NCBI GenBank assembly: GCA_020161845.1
Contig: JAIUNK010000008.1
Span: 62,001-126,000, forward strand
Direction of reading: 5' to 3'
Length of the DNA stretch: 64,000 nucleotides
DNA from: Actinomycetota bacterium
Lineage (GTDB): Bacteria > Actinomycetota > Actinomycetes > Actinomycetales > Dermatophilaceae
Made by a program: the position numbers and the translations under genes. The notes below the pieces were generated by a model, which was given only the letters and a program-made list of their open reading frames with translations, was not told where the DNA came from and did no database searches. Numbering within the stretch: the first letter of the stretch is position 1; each line of letters begins with the position of its first letter. This document shows, piece by piece, positions 26,390 to 34,857 of the stretch.

Positions 26390-28236
26390 ACCCGTCGACC
26401 GCGCTGGCGGCAGTCCTGGTCGATGAGCTGGTCCGGCTCGGGTGCCGGCACGCGGTGCTCTGTCCGGGATCGCGCTCGGCGCCCCTGGCCTACGCGCTCG
26501 CCGAGGCCGACGCCGCGGGCCGCCTGCGGTTGCACGTGCGGGTCGACGAGCGATCAGCCGCGTTCCTTGCGCTCGGGCTGGCCAAGGCGGGCGGGGTTCC
26601 GGTGCCGGTGGTCACGACGTCCGGTACGGCGGTCGCCGAGTTGCACCCGGCCGTTCTGGAGGCGAGCCACGGCCGGGTGCCGCTGCTCCTGATCACGGCG
26701 GACCGGCCGCCGGAGCTGCGCGGTACCGAGGCCAACCAGACCACCGACCAGGTGCAGATCTTCGGCGGCGCGGTGCGCTGGCAGCACGACCTCGGCGCGC
26801 CGGATCAGCGCAGTGGCCAACCGGCGTCATGGCGGACCGCGGCCGACCGGGCCTGGGCGGCCGCGCTCGGCGAACTGCGCGGGGAGCCCGGTCCGGCGCA
26901 CCTGAACGTGCCGCTGCGCGAGCCGCTCGTGCCGGACCTGGCCGGGGCGGCTGGCGCGGCCGGGGCGGCTGGTGCGGCCGGGGCGGCTGCCCGCGCCGAG
27001 GATCCGCCGTGGGTGCAGGAGCTCGGCGGCCGCCCCGACGGCGGCCCCTGGACCCGGACCGGCGCCAGCTCCCGGGCGCCCTGGTGGTCGGCCCGGGCTG
27101 GGACCGGGGTGGAGGCGGTCGCCGACATCCCGCGCACGCTGCTCGTCCTGGGCGATCTCGACGCGCCGGCCGCGACCCGGCAGGTGCTCCGGCTGGCCCA
27201 GGCGCACGGCTGGCCGGTGCTGGCCGAGCCGTTCGGCTGCCGCGACGCCGGGTCGGCCATCCCGCACGCCCCGCTGGTGGCCGGGCTGCCCGGCCTGCTC
27301 GCGGCGTTCGCGCCGCAGCGGATCCTCGTCGTCGGGCGTCTCTCGTTGACCCGCGCGCTGGCCGGCCTGCTGCGTGAGCAGGCCGCCCGCGGCGGGTCGG
27401 TGGAACTGGTCACGCGGCGGGCGTCGTGGCCGGATCCCGGGCACGTCGTCGACCGGGTGCACCCCTATGCGGCCCTGACCGTGCGCGACAACCTCGGGCG
27501 GCAGCAGGTTCGCTCCGAAAGCGACGAGGCCTGGTACGCCGCCTGGGGACGCCTCGGCGCAGCCGTGGCTGCGGGGGTTGCGCGGGGGCTGACCTGGTCC
27601 GATCCGGGACAGCCGAGCGGGCCCGCGCTCGCGGCGGCCGTGCTGGGCGCGCTGCCGGACGGGGCGCGCCTGTTCCTCGGTTCCTCGAACGCGGCCCGCG
27701 ACGTCGACATGGCCCGGACGCGGGACCGACTGGAGGTGGTGGCCAATAGGGGTCTCGCCGGGATCGACGGCTGTGTCTCGACGGCCGCCGGGATGGCGCT
27801 GGCGGACGGCGTACCCAGCTATGCCCTCGTCGGTGACCTGACCTTCCTGCACGACGCGAACGCGCTGCTGGTGGGCCCGGCCGAGCCTCGCCCGAATCTG
27901 ACGATCGTGGTGGCCAACGACGATGGTGGCGGCATCTTCGGGACGCTGGAATACGGCGAACCGGGCCGGGAGGCGCAATTCGAGCGGATCTTCGGCACGC
28001 CGACGGCCACCGATCTGGCGGCGCTGGCCGCCGCGCACGGCGTACCGCATCTGCGGGTGACCACCCGCGACCAGCTGGCCCAGGCGCTGCGCGAGCCGCC
28101 CGCTGGGTTGCGCGTCGTGGAAGTGCCGATCGCGCGGGGGACGCACCGGGCGACGTACGCCGCGCTGCGGCAGGCCGCCGCGGCGGCCGCCCGGCTGCCA
28201 GAGGAGGGGCTGCCAGAGGCGGTGCGGGGCGCTTAG
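26386..28236 (+). CDS. menD: SEPHCHC synthase MenD (menaquinone biosynthesis)
   Basis: A 616-residue ThDP enzyme joining 2-oxoglutarate to isochorismate. The N-terminal motif HAVLCPGSRSAPLAYAL and DERSAAFLALGLAK hold the Pyr-domain Glu; TSGTAVAELHPAVLEA and ITADRPPELRGTEANQT follow. The C-terminal PP domain has VVANRGLAGIDG, ALVGDLTFLHDANALL and VVANDDGGGIFGTLEYG. An Ala/Gly repeat at about 185-200 comes from an 18-base DNA unit repeated nearly three times. The GTG overlaps the upstream gene's stop. Its stop overlaps the convergent beta-glucosidase stop by four bases. menF, menG and menJ lie a few kb downstream. Confidence 0.95.
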   Translation: MNPSTALAAVLVDELVRLGCRHAVLCPGSRSAPLAYALAEADAAGRLRLHVRVDERSAAFLALGLAKAGGVPVPVVTTSGTAVAELHPAVLEASHGRVPLLLITADRPPELRGTEANQTTDQVQIFGGAVRWQHDLGAPDQRSGQPASWRTAADRAWAAALGELRGEPGPAHLNVPLREPLVPDLAGAAGAAGAAGAAGAAARAEDPPWVQELGGRPDGGPWTRTGASSRAPWWSARAGTGVEAVADIPRTLLVLGDLDAPAATRQVLRLAQAHGWPVLAEPFGCRDAGSAIPHAPLVAGLPGLLAAFAPQRILVVGRLSLTRALAGLLREQAARGGSVELVTRRASWPDPGHVVDRVHPYAALTVRDNLGRQQVRSESDEAWYAAWGRLGAAVAAGVARGLTWSDPGQPSGPALAAAVLGALPDGARLFLGSSNAARDVDMARTRDRLEVVANRGLAGIDGCVSTAAGMALADGVPSYALVGDLTFLHDANALLVGPAEPRPNLTIVVANDDGGGIFGTLEYGEPGREAQFERIFGTPTATDLAALAAAHGVPHLRVTTRDQLAQALREPPAGLRVVEVPIARGTHRATYAALRQAAAAAARLPEEGLPEAVRGA

Positions 28237-29720
28237 GGGGTGGGTCCGCCGTCGCCCCGGTGCGCCACGAAGTCGCGATAGGGCGGCGGGTCCGCGGGCA
28301 GCCGGCGGGTGCGGGCGAGGTCGGCGTACCAGCGGGCTGACCGCTTCGGGGTCCGATGACCGGTGCCGAAGTCGACGTGGACGAGCCCGAACCGGGGCCG
28401 GTAGCCGCAGGCCCACTCGAAGTTGTCCAGCAGCGACCAGGCGCAATAGGCCTGCACCGGGATTCCGTCCGCGCCCGCCAGCGCCACCTCGGCGAGGTGG
28501 TCGTGCAGGTAGCGGACGCGGTCGACGTCGTCGAGCTGCCTCGCGGGATCGAGCACGGCGGGCGGCTCGTTGGTCGCCGTGCCGTTTTCGGTGACGACCA
28601 GGGGCAAGCCGGTGCGCTCGTGGGCGGTACGCAGCAGCCGGCCCAGCCCTCGCGGCTCCACCCACCAGCCCATCTCCGTGCGCGGCGCGTCGGTCGGCGA
28701 GGCTACCTCGTCGCCCGCGATGTCCTGCCAGCGACCGGCCAGCGAGGGCGAGTCGGGGCCGCGTGGCGCGAGCAACCGCGGGAAGTAGTAGTTGATCCCG
28801 GTGAAGTCGAGCGGCGTGGCGGCAATCTCCGTGTCGCCGGGGCGGACCCAGTCCCAGGCCCCCGAACTGGGGCGGGCCAGTTCGATGAGTTCCTCGGAGT
28901 AGCGGCCGTCGACGAGCGGCCCCAGCCAGATCTCGTTGTGAACCAGGTCGGCGAGGCGGGCCGCCTCGCGGTGCGCGCGCGTGTCCTGCGCGGGAAGGTT
29001 GACCTGGAGGTTCAGGGCGGTACCGATCCGGCGCGCGCCCTTGTCGCGCAGCCGCTGCACCGCCAGCCCGTGCGCGAGATTCAGGTGGTGGGCCACCCGC
29101 AGCGCCGCCCGGGTGTCCCGCAGGCCGGGGGCGTGCAGGCCGGTGTCGTGGCCGAGCCAGGCGATGCAGGCCGGCTCGTTGATGGGGATCCACGCGTCGA
29201 CCAGGTCGCCCAGCCGCTCGACCGCCAGACTGACGTACCGGGCGAAGGCCTCCACGGTGCTTCGGTTGCGCCAGCCGCCCTCGTCTTCGAGGTCTTGGGG
29301 CAGGTCCCAGTGGTAGAGGGTGACGTACGTGGAGATGCCCGCCTCGCGCAGCGCCGTGAGCAGGTTGCGGTAGAACACCACGCCCTCGGCGTTGAGCTCG
29401 CCGCGGCCCCGGGGGAGCAGCCGCGGCCAGGACAGCGACAGCCGGTAACAGTGCAGCCCCAGCGAGGCCATCAGCTGCACGTCTTCGCGGTAGCGGGCCA
29501 CATGCTCGCAGGCCACGTCCCCGGTCTCCCCGCGCTCGACCCGGCCCGGCAGGCGCGCGAAGGAGTCCCAGATGTTCTGGCCGCGGCCGACCCGGGCGCC
29601 CTCGATCTGATGGCTGGAGGTCGCCGTGCCGAACTCGAAGCCGGCCGGGAAGGCGGGGATCGACGTGCCGGTGCGAGGGGGCGGGGGCAGCGGGTCGTAG
29701 GGAGCGGGGAGCGGGACCAT
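28233..29720 (-). CDS. beta-glucosidase, glycoside hydrolase family 1
   Basis: A 495-residue GH1 retaining glycosidase without signal peptide, so probably cytoplasmic. The acid/base Glu182 lies in IPINEPACIAW and the nucleophile Glu378 in VVTENGTATNE. Other motifs are FEFGTATSSHQIEG, RLSLSWPRLLP, YVTLYHWDLPQDLED, DFTGINYYFPRLL and WSLLDNFEWACGYRPRFGLVHVDF. Likely substrates are beta-glucosides or other short beta-glycosides; no transporter or regulator is next to it. Position between menD and menF interrupts an otherwise menaquinone-related block. On the minus strand the ATG is preceded by CAGAGT at a leaderless-like distance. Confidence 0.93.
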   Translation of the reverse strand: MVPLPAPYDPLPPPPRTGTSIPAFPAGFEFGTATSSHQIEGARVGRGQNIWDSFARLPGRVERGETGDVACEHVARYREDVQLMASLGLHCYRLSLSWPRLLPRGRGELNAEGVVFYRNLLTALREAGISTYVTLYHWDLPQDLEDEGGWRNRSTVEAFARYVSLAVERLGDLVDAWIPINEPACIAWLGHDTGLHAPGLRDTRAALRVAHHLNLAHGLAVQRLRDKGARRIGTALNLQVNLPAQDTRAHREAARLADLVHNEIWLGPLVDGRYSEELIELARPSSGAWDWVRPGDTEIAATPLDFTGINYYFPRLLAPRGPDSPSLAGRWQDIAGDEVASPTDAPRTEMGWWVEPRGLGRLLRTAHERTGLPLVVTENGTATNEPPAVLDPARQLDDVDRVRYLHDHLAEVALAGADGIPVQAYCAWSLLDNFEWACGYRPRFGLVHVDFGTGHRTPKRSARWYADLARTRRLPADPPPYRDFVAHRGDGGPTP

Positions 29721-29801
29721 GGGTGCCACTCTGCCGTGCCTCCTCACGAGCGCCAACTGCCGCGCCGGTGGCGTTCGTTGGCTCCGTCGGACGCGGACGG
29801 G

Positions 29802-30379
29802 ATGTGTTTGAGTGGCCGAGTGGACGCCTCCCGATCGCAGCCGCTCATTCGACTCGCCCACCACGGCGACCTCGGCGATCTGTCGGCCGTCGAGGCCTCC
29901 GCCGATGCGCAGTTCCGGTCGGTGGGCATGGCCATGGTGGCCGATGCCGAGCCGCCGGGCCCGGCGGTCCACGCCCCGGCCGCCGCGGCGGGTCGCCTGT
30001 GGGTCGCCGAGGTGACCGATGACGCCGGGGTGACCGATGACGGGGTCGCCGAGGTCGTGGGTTTCATCCGGGTCGAGATCGTCGACGGCGTGCCGCACGT
30101 CGAGCAGCTCAGCGTCATCCCTCGTCACCAGCGACACGGCATCGGGTCAGCGCTCCTCGCCGCGGCAACGATCTGGGCGCGCGCTGCTGGCTTTGCGCGA
30201 ATGACGCTGCGGACGTTCCGGGACGTCCCCTTCAACGGCCCTTTCTACGCGCGCCGCGGCTGGCGGGCCATCTCCGGGCCGATGCGGACACCGGCCCGGA
30301 GATGGCCGCCTTGCGTAGCACCGAAGAGCGGCTCGGCCTGCTCGTCTGGCCCCGCCAGACGATGGTCAAGGCCGTGTGA
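29802..30379 (+). CDS. GNAT family N-acetyltransferase with apparent -1 frameshift near the C-terminus
   Basis: A GNAT acetyltransferase of about 190 residues. The first frame gives LIRLAHHGDLGDLSAVEASAD, VVGFIRVEIVDGVPHVEQLSVIPRHQRHGIGSALLAAA with the acetyl-CoA loop, then MTLRTFRDVPFNGPFYARRGWR. There the protein should continue, but this frame turns into Arg/Pro/Ser-rich sequence to a stop at 30438. In the -1 frame, from about 30266, the codons read PEMAALRSTEERLGLLVWPR to a TGA at 30377, exactly the usual GNAT ending. A one-base insertion in the GGG at 30265-30267 would explain it. Either a natural mutation or a sequence error. Start could also be GTG 29820. Confidence 0.7.
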
Positions 30380-30404
30380 CCAGCCAGGCGTCACCAGAGG
30401 CGGT

Positions 30405-30418
30405 CCCGACGCGTCGGG
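30405..30418. terminator. palindrome CCCGACGCGTCGGG after the GNAT gene
   Basis: A perfect 14-base palindrome 26 bases after the restored GNAT stop. It could form a short hairpin in either transcript but has no T-run. Confidence 0.3.
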
Positions 30419-30460
30419 GACGGGGGTGCTGAGCGGATGACGCGACACTCGGCCGGCGTG

Positions 30461-30545
30461 CCCAAACCGATATCGCAATGGCTCGAGCGTGGACCGCGAC
30501 CAGGCCTTTTGCCGGCAGGGGACGCCAATGCGATATCGGTTTGGG
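30461..30545. repeat. 85-base element with 22-base terminal inverted repeats
   Basis: Arms at 30461-30482 (beginning CCCAAACCGATATCGCAATG) and 30524-30545 are complementary at 21 of 22 positions, with a 41-base centre. Each arm contains the palindrome CGATATCG. The AT-richer arms stand out from the surroundings. It resembles a miniature inverted-repeat element or a strong hairpin terminator after the GNAT gene. No flanking target duplication was recognised. Confidence 0.7.
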
Positions 30546-30609
30546 TCGGCCCGCCGAACCTGGGAGGAGGCCGACGAGCCGTCGGCGCCATGAGCGACCG
30601 CCATGTCCG

Positions 30610-30834
30610 ACTGACGCCCCGTCACCTCGACTGGCGCCCCGGTACCCCGACTGACGCCCCGTCACCTCGACTGGCGCCTGTTCGTCCCACTGGCGCCCTG
30701 TTCGTCCCACTGGCGCCCCGCTTGAAGAAGGGCGCCAGTGGGGGAAAGAGGGCGGCAGTGCGAGAAGGAGGGCGGCAGTGCGGAAATGGGGCATCAGCTG
30801 GGCAGGACGTCAGTGCGGGAAAGGGGGCGCCAGT
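30610..30834. repeat. mirrored array of 20-base repeats with core ACTGGCGCCC/GGGCGCCAGT
   Basis: Six cores reading ACTGRCGCC(C/T) start at 30610, 30630, 30650, 30670, 30689 and 30709; six in the opposite orientation, GGGCGNCAGT or a degenerate form, start at 30730, 30750, 30770, 30789, 30805 and 30825. The usual period is 20. The 10 bases between cores vary (GTCACCTCG and TGTTCGTCC recur on the left). The innermost pair makes a perfect 13-bp stem (30706-30718 with 30730-30742) around an 11-base loop. The array lies between the convergent GNAT and menF genes. It has no coding sense since the period is not a multiple of three. Confidence 0.8.
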
Positions 30835-30855
30835 GCGGGGATAGATGCCGCGGCG

Positions 30856-32286
30856 TCAGGGTGCCAGCGGGCCCGCGGCCAGGGCGGAGCGCATCGGCAC
30901 CAGTTTGGCGGCCGATTCGGCCAGTTCGGACGCCGGGTCCGAGCCCGCCACGATCCCGCACCCAGCGAACAGCCGAACCCGGCGCGGATCGGTGGCGTCC
31001 AGCTCGCCGCACCGCAGCGCGATGCCCCACTCCCCGTCGCCAGCCGCGTCGACCCAGCCCACCGGCCCGGCATAGCGGCGCCGGTCCATCCCCTCCAGCT
31101 CATCGATCAACGCCGAAGCCCGATCGCGGGGCGTGCCGCACACCGCCGCCGACGGGTGCAGCGCTGCCGCCAGCGAGATCGAGGTGGCTCCGTTGGTCAG
31201 TCGGCCGGTCACGTCGGTGGCCAGGTGCATCACGTTCGGCAGGTGCAGCACGAACGGCGACTCGGGGGTGTTCATCGAGGTGCAATGCGGGGCCAAGGCA
31301 TCGGCGACGGAGCGTACCGCGTACTCGTGTTCCTCCAGGTCCTTGCTGCTGCGCGCCAGCGAGGCGGCCAGCGCCAGATCGCGCTCGTCGTCCCCGCTGC
31401 GTCGGATCGTGCCGGCCAGCACCCGGGACGTGACCAGCCCGCGCTCCAAGCGGCACAGCATCTCCGGCGTCGCGCCGACCAGCCCATCGACAGCGAAGAC
31501 CCAGGTGCTCTCGTACTCCGCCGCCAGCCGCCGCAGCAGCCAGCGCGGCTCGACGGGCGCGGCGGCCTCCGCATACAGGTCGCGGGCCAGGACCACCTTG
31601 TCGAGTTCGCCGGCGCCGATCCGCGCCACCGCGGTCGCCACCGCGGACTGCCACGCCGGCCCGGACCGGGCTCCGTCCGAGAACGCCACCTCGCCCGGCG
31701 CCTGCGGCAGCGGGAGCTCCGGCTCCGACCCCGTAGCGGGCTCGCCCGTCGAAATGGGGGCGGTCGCCCAGTACGCCGCGTGGGCCGCGTCGAGTTCCGC
31801 GGGATCGCCCGGCTCGGCCAGCGTGCCCAGGTCGACCACGGTCGTCACGCTGGCCGTGGCGCCGCAGCGTCGCACCGTGATCGCCGGCACCCGCAACACA
31901 CCCCCAGCGGGGGAGTGCGCGGCGAACGCGAACGACCCGAACGCCACCAGGCCGTCCACGCCCTCGAGCGCGCCGGCCACGGCCACGACCTGCCGCCACC
32001 AGGACTCGGCCTGGGCAAATCGTTGCGGCCCGGCCGTGTGGACCTGCGCCGCGCAGCCCCAGCCGACCCGGCCCTCGCCGCGCCGCACCCAGGCGGCCAG
32101 CACGTCGCGGGAGGTTTCGGCGGGCAATACCGACAGCAGCTCCGGTACCTCGGCAAGCGGGCGCGTGCGCACCGACAACTCCGGGACCACCGCGGCGGAC
32201 CCGGCGTCGGGCGCGGGGAGGGCGTCGGGGGCGGCAAGGAACCCGCTGGTGGCGGGCGTCGACGGGGCGGATGCGGCAGCGTGCAT
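30856..32286 (-). CDS. menF: isochorismate synthase (MenF/EntC family)
   Basis: A 476-residue chorismate-binding enzyme that converts chorismate to isochorismate, the substrate of MenD. The conserved C-terminal half carries ELDKVVLARDL, AVDGLVGATPEMLCRLERG, VLAGTIRRSGD, SSKDLEEHEYAVRSV, HLATDVTGRL, LHPSAAVCGTPRD and GPVGWVDAAGDGEWGIALRC followed by RLFAGCGIVAGSDP. The N-terminal half is variable as usual. It is divergent from menG with about 200 bases between, and its 3' end runs towards the mirrored repeat array. Specificity for isochorismate rather than salicylate is inferred from the men neighbours. Confidence 0.9.
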   Translation of the reverse strand: MHAAASAPSTPATSGFLAAPDALPAPDAGSAAVVPELSVRTRPLAEVPELLSVLPAETSRDVLAAWVRRGEGRVGWGCAAQVHTAGPQRFAQAESWWRQVVAVAGALEGVDGLVAFGSFAFAAHSPAGGVLRVPAITVRRCGATASVTTVVDLGTLAEPGDPAELDAAHAAYWATAPISTGEPATGSEPELPLPQAPGEVAFSDGARSGPAWQSAVATAVARIGAGELDKVVLARDLYAEAAAPVEPRWLLRRLAAEYESTWVFAVDGLVGATPEMLCRLERGLVTSRVLAGTIRRSGDDERDLALAASLARSSKDLEEHEYAVRSVADALAPHCTSMNTPESPFVLHLPNVMHLATDVTGRLTNGATSISLAAALHPSAAVCGTPRDRASALIDELEGMDRRRYAGPVGWVDAAGDGEWGIALRCGELDATDPRRVRLFAGCGIVAGSDPASELAESAAKLVPMRSALAAGPLAP

Positions 32287-32321
32287 GTCGGAGAAAGCGT
32301 ACGGCGTGCGCCGGCCCCCTG

Positions 32322-32364
32322 CCCGCCCAGGGCGGCGAGCCGCCCCGCCCAGGGCGGCGAGCCG
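32322..32364. repeat. two copies of a 21-base GC-rich unit in the menF-menG gap
   Basis: The unit CCCGCCCAGGGCGGCGAGCC(G) is at 32322-32342 and 32344-32364. Each copy contains the self-complementary CCGCCC/GGGCGG. It is followed (32375-32465) by imperfect C-rich decamers of the type GACCGCCCCGA and GACCACCCCGA. The region holds the divergent promoters of menF and menG, but I see no convincing -10. Confidence 0.6.
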
Positions 32365-32485
32365 CGACGCGACCGGGCCGGGACCGCCCCGACGCCAGCC
32401 CTACGCCACCCCGAGACCGCCCTGAGACCGCCCCGACGCCACCCCAAGACCACCCCGACACGACCCCACCAGCGCGTCTGCAAGG

Positions 32486-33187
32486 ATGGCCGACGTGATC
32501 CGCGCCGGCCTGGACAAGCAGCCCCGTGACGTGGCGACGATGTTCGACGGCGTCGCGCGCCGGTACGACCTGATGAACACCCTGATGACCGCCGGGATCG
32601 ACCGCCGCTGGCGGGCGGGCATGGTGGCCGCGGTCGAGGCCCGGCCCGGGCAGACGGTTCTCGACATCGCGGCCGGCACCGGTGTGTCGTCGCTACCCTT
32701 CCACCGGGCCGGCGTGCACGTGGTCGCCGCCGACTTCTCGCTCGGAATGCTGCGCACGGGGGCCTCCAAGAACCCGCAGCTGCCCTTCGTCGCGGCGGAC
32801 GCGACCCGGTTGCCGTTCGCCGATGCCTGCTTCGACGCCGTGACGATGTCCTACGGGCTGCGCAACGTCCGCGACTACCCGGCTGCGCTCGCCGAGTTCG
32901 CCCGCGTCACCAAGCCGGGCGGCACCCTCGTGGTCAACGAGTTCTCCCAGCCGGTGAATGCGGCCCTGCGCCGCGGCTACGTGGAGTATCTGATGGCGGC
33001 CATCCCCGCCCTGGCGCGGCGCTTCAGCTCCAACCCCGACTCCTACGTCTATCTGGCCGAGTCCATCCAGGCTTGGCCGGATCAGCGCGACCTGGCCCGC
33101 GCCATCCGCGATGCCGGGTGGGTCGAGGTGCAGTGGCGCAACCTCGCGGGCGGGATCGTCGCGCTGCACCGTGCGCGGCGCCCCTGA
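32486..33187 (+). CDS. menG: demethylmenaquinone methyltransferase
   Basis: A 233-residue SAM-dependent methyltransferase of the UbiE/MenG family that methylates demethylmenaquinone to menaquinone. Family hallmarks: [25 protein letters not shown] at the start (broken here for length), SAM motif [14 protein letters not shown] (about 57-69), [25 protein letters not shown] and a C-terminal [22 protein letters not shown]. Length is normal. It is followed after 150 bases by menJ on the same strand; the gap holds CCAGCCCAG repeats. Confidence 0.94.
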   Translation: MADVIRAGLDKQPRDVATMFDGVARRYDLMNTLMTAGIDRRWRAGMVAAVEARPGQTVLDIAAGTGVSSLPFHRAGVHVVAADFSLGMLRTGASKNPQLPFVAADATRLPFADACFDAVTMSYGLRNVRDYPAALAEFARVTKPGGTLVVNEFSQPVNAALRRGYVEYLMAAIPALARRFSSNPDSYVYLAESIQAWPDQRDLARAIRDAGWVEVQWRNLAGGIVALHRARRP

Positions 33188-33337
33188 CGAACGGCAGCGC
33201 ACCAACGGGTCGGGTAGGGTCGGATCGTTTGGCCGTCCGGCGCCCACCCCCACCGCCGTAGCTCCCAAGGACCAGCCCAGCACGGTCCCCAAAATCCAGA
33301 CCAGCCCAGCCAGCCCAGCCCAGCACGGAAGGACGAC

Positions 33338-34702
33338 GTGTCCCAGCCCACGTCCCCGCAGGAGGCCCCCCCACCCGGGGACCACCCGAACCGGGAGTAC
33401 GCCGACGTCATCGTCGTCGGTGCCGGCCCCGGCGGCTCCGCCACGGCGGCCTATCTGGCGATGGCCGGGCTCGACGTCGTCCTGTTGGAAAAGGCCCGGT
33501 TCCCCCGAGACAAGATCTGTGGCGACGGCCTGACGCCGCGCGCGGTGCGCGAGCTGGCCCAGCTCGGCGTACCCACCCCCGAGCAAGACGGGTGGACCCG
33601 CACCAAGGGGCTGCGGATCGTCGGCGGGGGACACCGCTTCCAACTCGACTGGCCGGAGACCGACCACTTCCCGCCGTACGGCCTGGTCCGCAAGCGCGTC
33701 GAGCTCGATGAGATCCTCGCCCGGTACGCCGTGGCCAAGGGCGCCCGGCTCGTCGAGGGCGCCAACGTCACGGGGGCGCTGCGCGCCGAGGGCACCGGCC
33801 GCATCACCGGCGTCACCGTCAAGCGGATGGGTGCGGACGGCAAGGCCACCGGCGCGAGCGCGAGCTACCACGCCCCCGTCGTCGTCGCCGCCGATGGCGT
33901 GTCCTCCCGGCTGGCCACCGCGATGGGGCGGCAGAAGCGCGCCGACCGCCCGATGGGCGTGGCCGTGCGCACCTATTACGAATCCAGCGTGCGCAGCGCC
34001 GACGACTACATGGAGTCCTGGCTGGAGCTGTGGGTCCCCGCGGACCCGCAGGCCGACCCGGGCGATCCCTCCGCGCGGAAGATCCTGCTGCCGGGCTACG
34101 GCTGGCTGTTCGCCTGCGGCGACGGTACGGCGAACGTGGGTCTGGGCATGCTGGACACCTCGCCGGCGTTCGGGCAGGTCGACTACCGCGACGTGATGCG
34201 CCGCTGGGTCGCGACGCTGCCGCCGGACTGGACGCTGACGCCCGACACGATGACCGCGCCGATCCGGGGCGCGGCGCTGCCGATGGCGTTCAACCGCCAG
34301 CCCCTCTATGCCGACGGTTTGATGCTGGTCGGCGACGCCGGCGGGATGGTGAACCCGTTCAACGGCGAGGGCATCGACTACGCGTTGGAGGCCGGGCGCA
34401 CCGCGGCCGAGATCATCGTCCAGGCCAAGGCGCGCACCGACGGCGCCGGCCAGGAGCGGGTGCTCACGTCGTACAACGCGGTGATGAAGGAACACCTGGG
34501 CGGCTACTACACGCTGGGGCGAGGGTTCGCGAGCCTGATCGGCAAGCCGGAGGTGATGCGGCTGTGCGTCAAGTACGGCCTGCCGATCACCCCGCTGATG
34601 AGGGTGCTGCTCAAGACGATGGCCAACCTGGCGCAGCCCCGCGGCGGACGGATCGACGACCGCCTCATCACCGCCCTGTCCCGGCTGGCGCCTTCGGCCT
34701 AA
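33338..34702 (+). CDS. menJ: geranylgeranyl reductase-family flavoprotein, MenJ-like menaquinone reductase
   Basis: A 454-residue FAD protein. The N-terminal Rossmann motif is VIVVGAGPGGSATAAYLA (about 25-42), followed by EKARFPRDKICGDGLTPRA, typical of the geranylgeranyl reductase family, VVAADGVSS and LMLVGDAGGMVNPFNGEGIDYALEAG with the second FAD contact. In mycobacteria MenJ (Rv0561c) saturates the beta isoprene of menaquinone and lies near menG and grcC1, as here. So it probably produces partially saturated MK-n(H2) or higher. Start GTG; ribosome site GGAAGGACG just upstream. A nested palindrome overlaps its stop. Confidence 0.88.
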   Translation: MSQPTSPQEAPPPGDHPNREYADVIVVGAGPGGSATAAYLAMAGLDVVLLEKARFPRDKICGDGLTPRAVRELAQLGVPTPEQDGWTRTKGLRIVGGGHRFQLDWPETDHFPPYGLVRKRVELDEILARYAVAKGARLVEGANVTGALRAEGTGRITGVTVKRMGADGKATGASASYHAPVVVAADGVSSRLATAMGRQKRADRPMGVAVRTYYESSVRSADDYMESWLELWVPADPQADPGDPSARKILLPGYGWLFACGDGTANVGLGMLDTSPAFGQVDYRDVMRRWVATLPPDWTLTPDTMTAPIRGAALPMAFNRQPLYADGLMLVGDAGGMVNPFNGEGIDYALEAGRTAAEIIVQAKARTDGAGQERVLTSYNAVMKEHLGGYYTLGRGFASLIGKPEVMRLCVKYGLPITPLMRVLLKTMANLAQPRGGRIDDRLITALSRLAPSA

Positions 34703-34723
34703 TGACCCATGGGATTCATTAGG
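34698..34723. promoter_or_regulatory. nested palindrome upstream of the nuo operon (candidate operator)
   Basis: Arms CCTAATGA (34698-34705) and TCATTAGG (34716-34723) are perfectly complementary; between them lies the perfect palindrome CCCATGGG (34706-34713). The site covers the menJ stop codon and is 134 bases before nuoA. It is AT-rich for this genome and suits a dimeric regulator of complex I expression; a short terminator is an alternative. Confidence 0.45.
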
Positions 34724-34857
34724 ATGACGACGGGCGACGGCCCCGGTGCGCCTGCACCACGGGGCATCCGGCCCGCGAGAGACTCCAGCGAGACCGCCGA
34801 CGTGACGCAGCCGAGCACGCACCGCCGCACGAGCCACCGAAAGGGGAGCGCGTCGAA

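Noticed and set aside
26827-29193. 788-codon minus-strand frame opposite menD and in the wrong frame of the beta-glucosidase
   Set aside because: No domain pattern; both genes it overlaps are certain.
30610-30834. CRISPR array
   Set aside because: Cores are only about 10 bases, intervals about 10 bases and partly repeated, orientation flips at the centre, and no cas genes are present.
30437-30844. 135-codon plus-strand frame through the repeat interval
   Set aside because: It crosses the inverted repeats and the 20-base array, whose period is not a multiple of three, so no repeated peptide results. Taken as non-coding.
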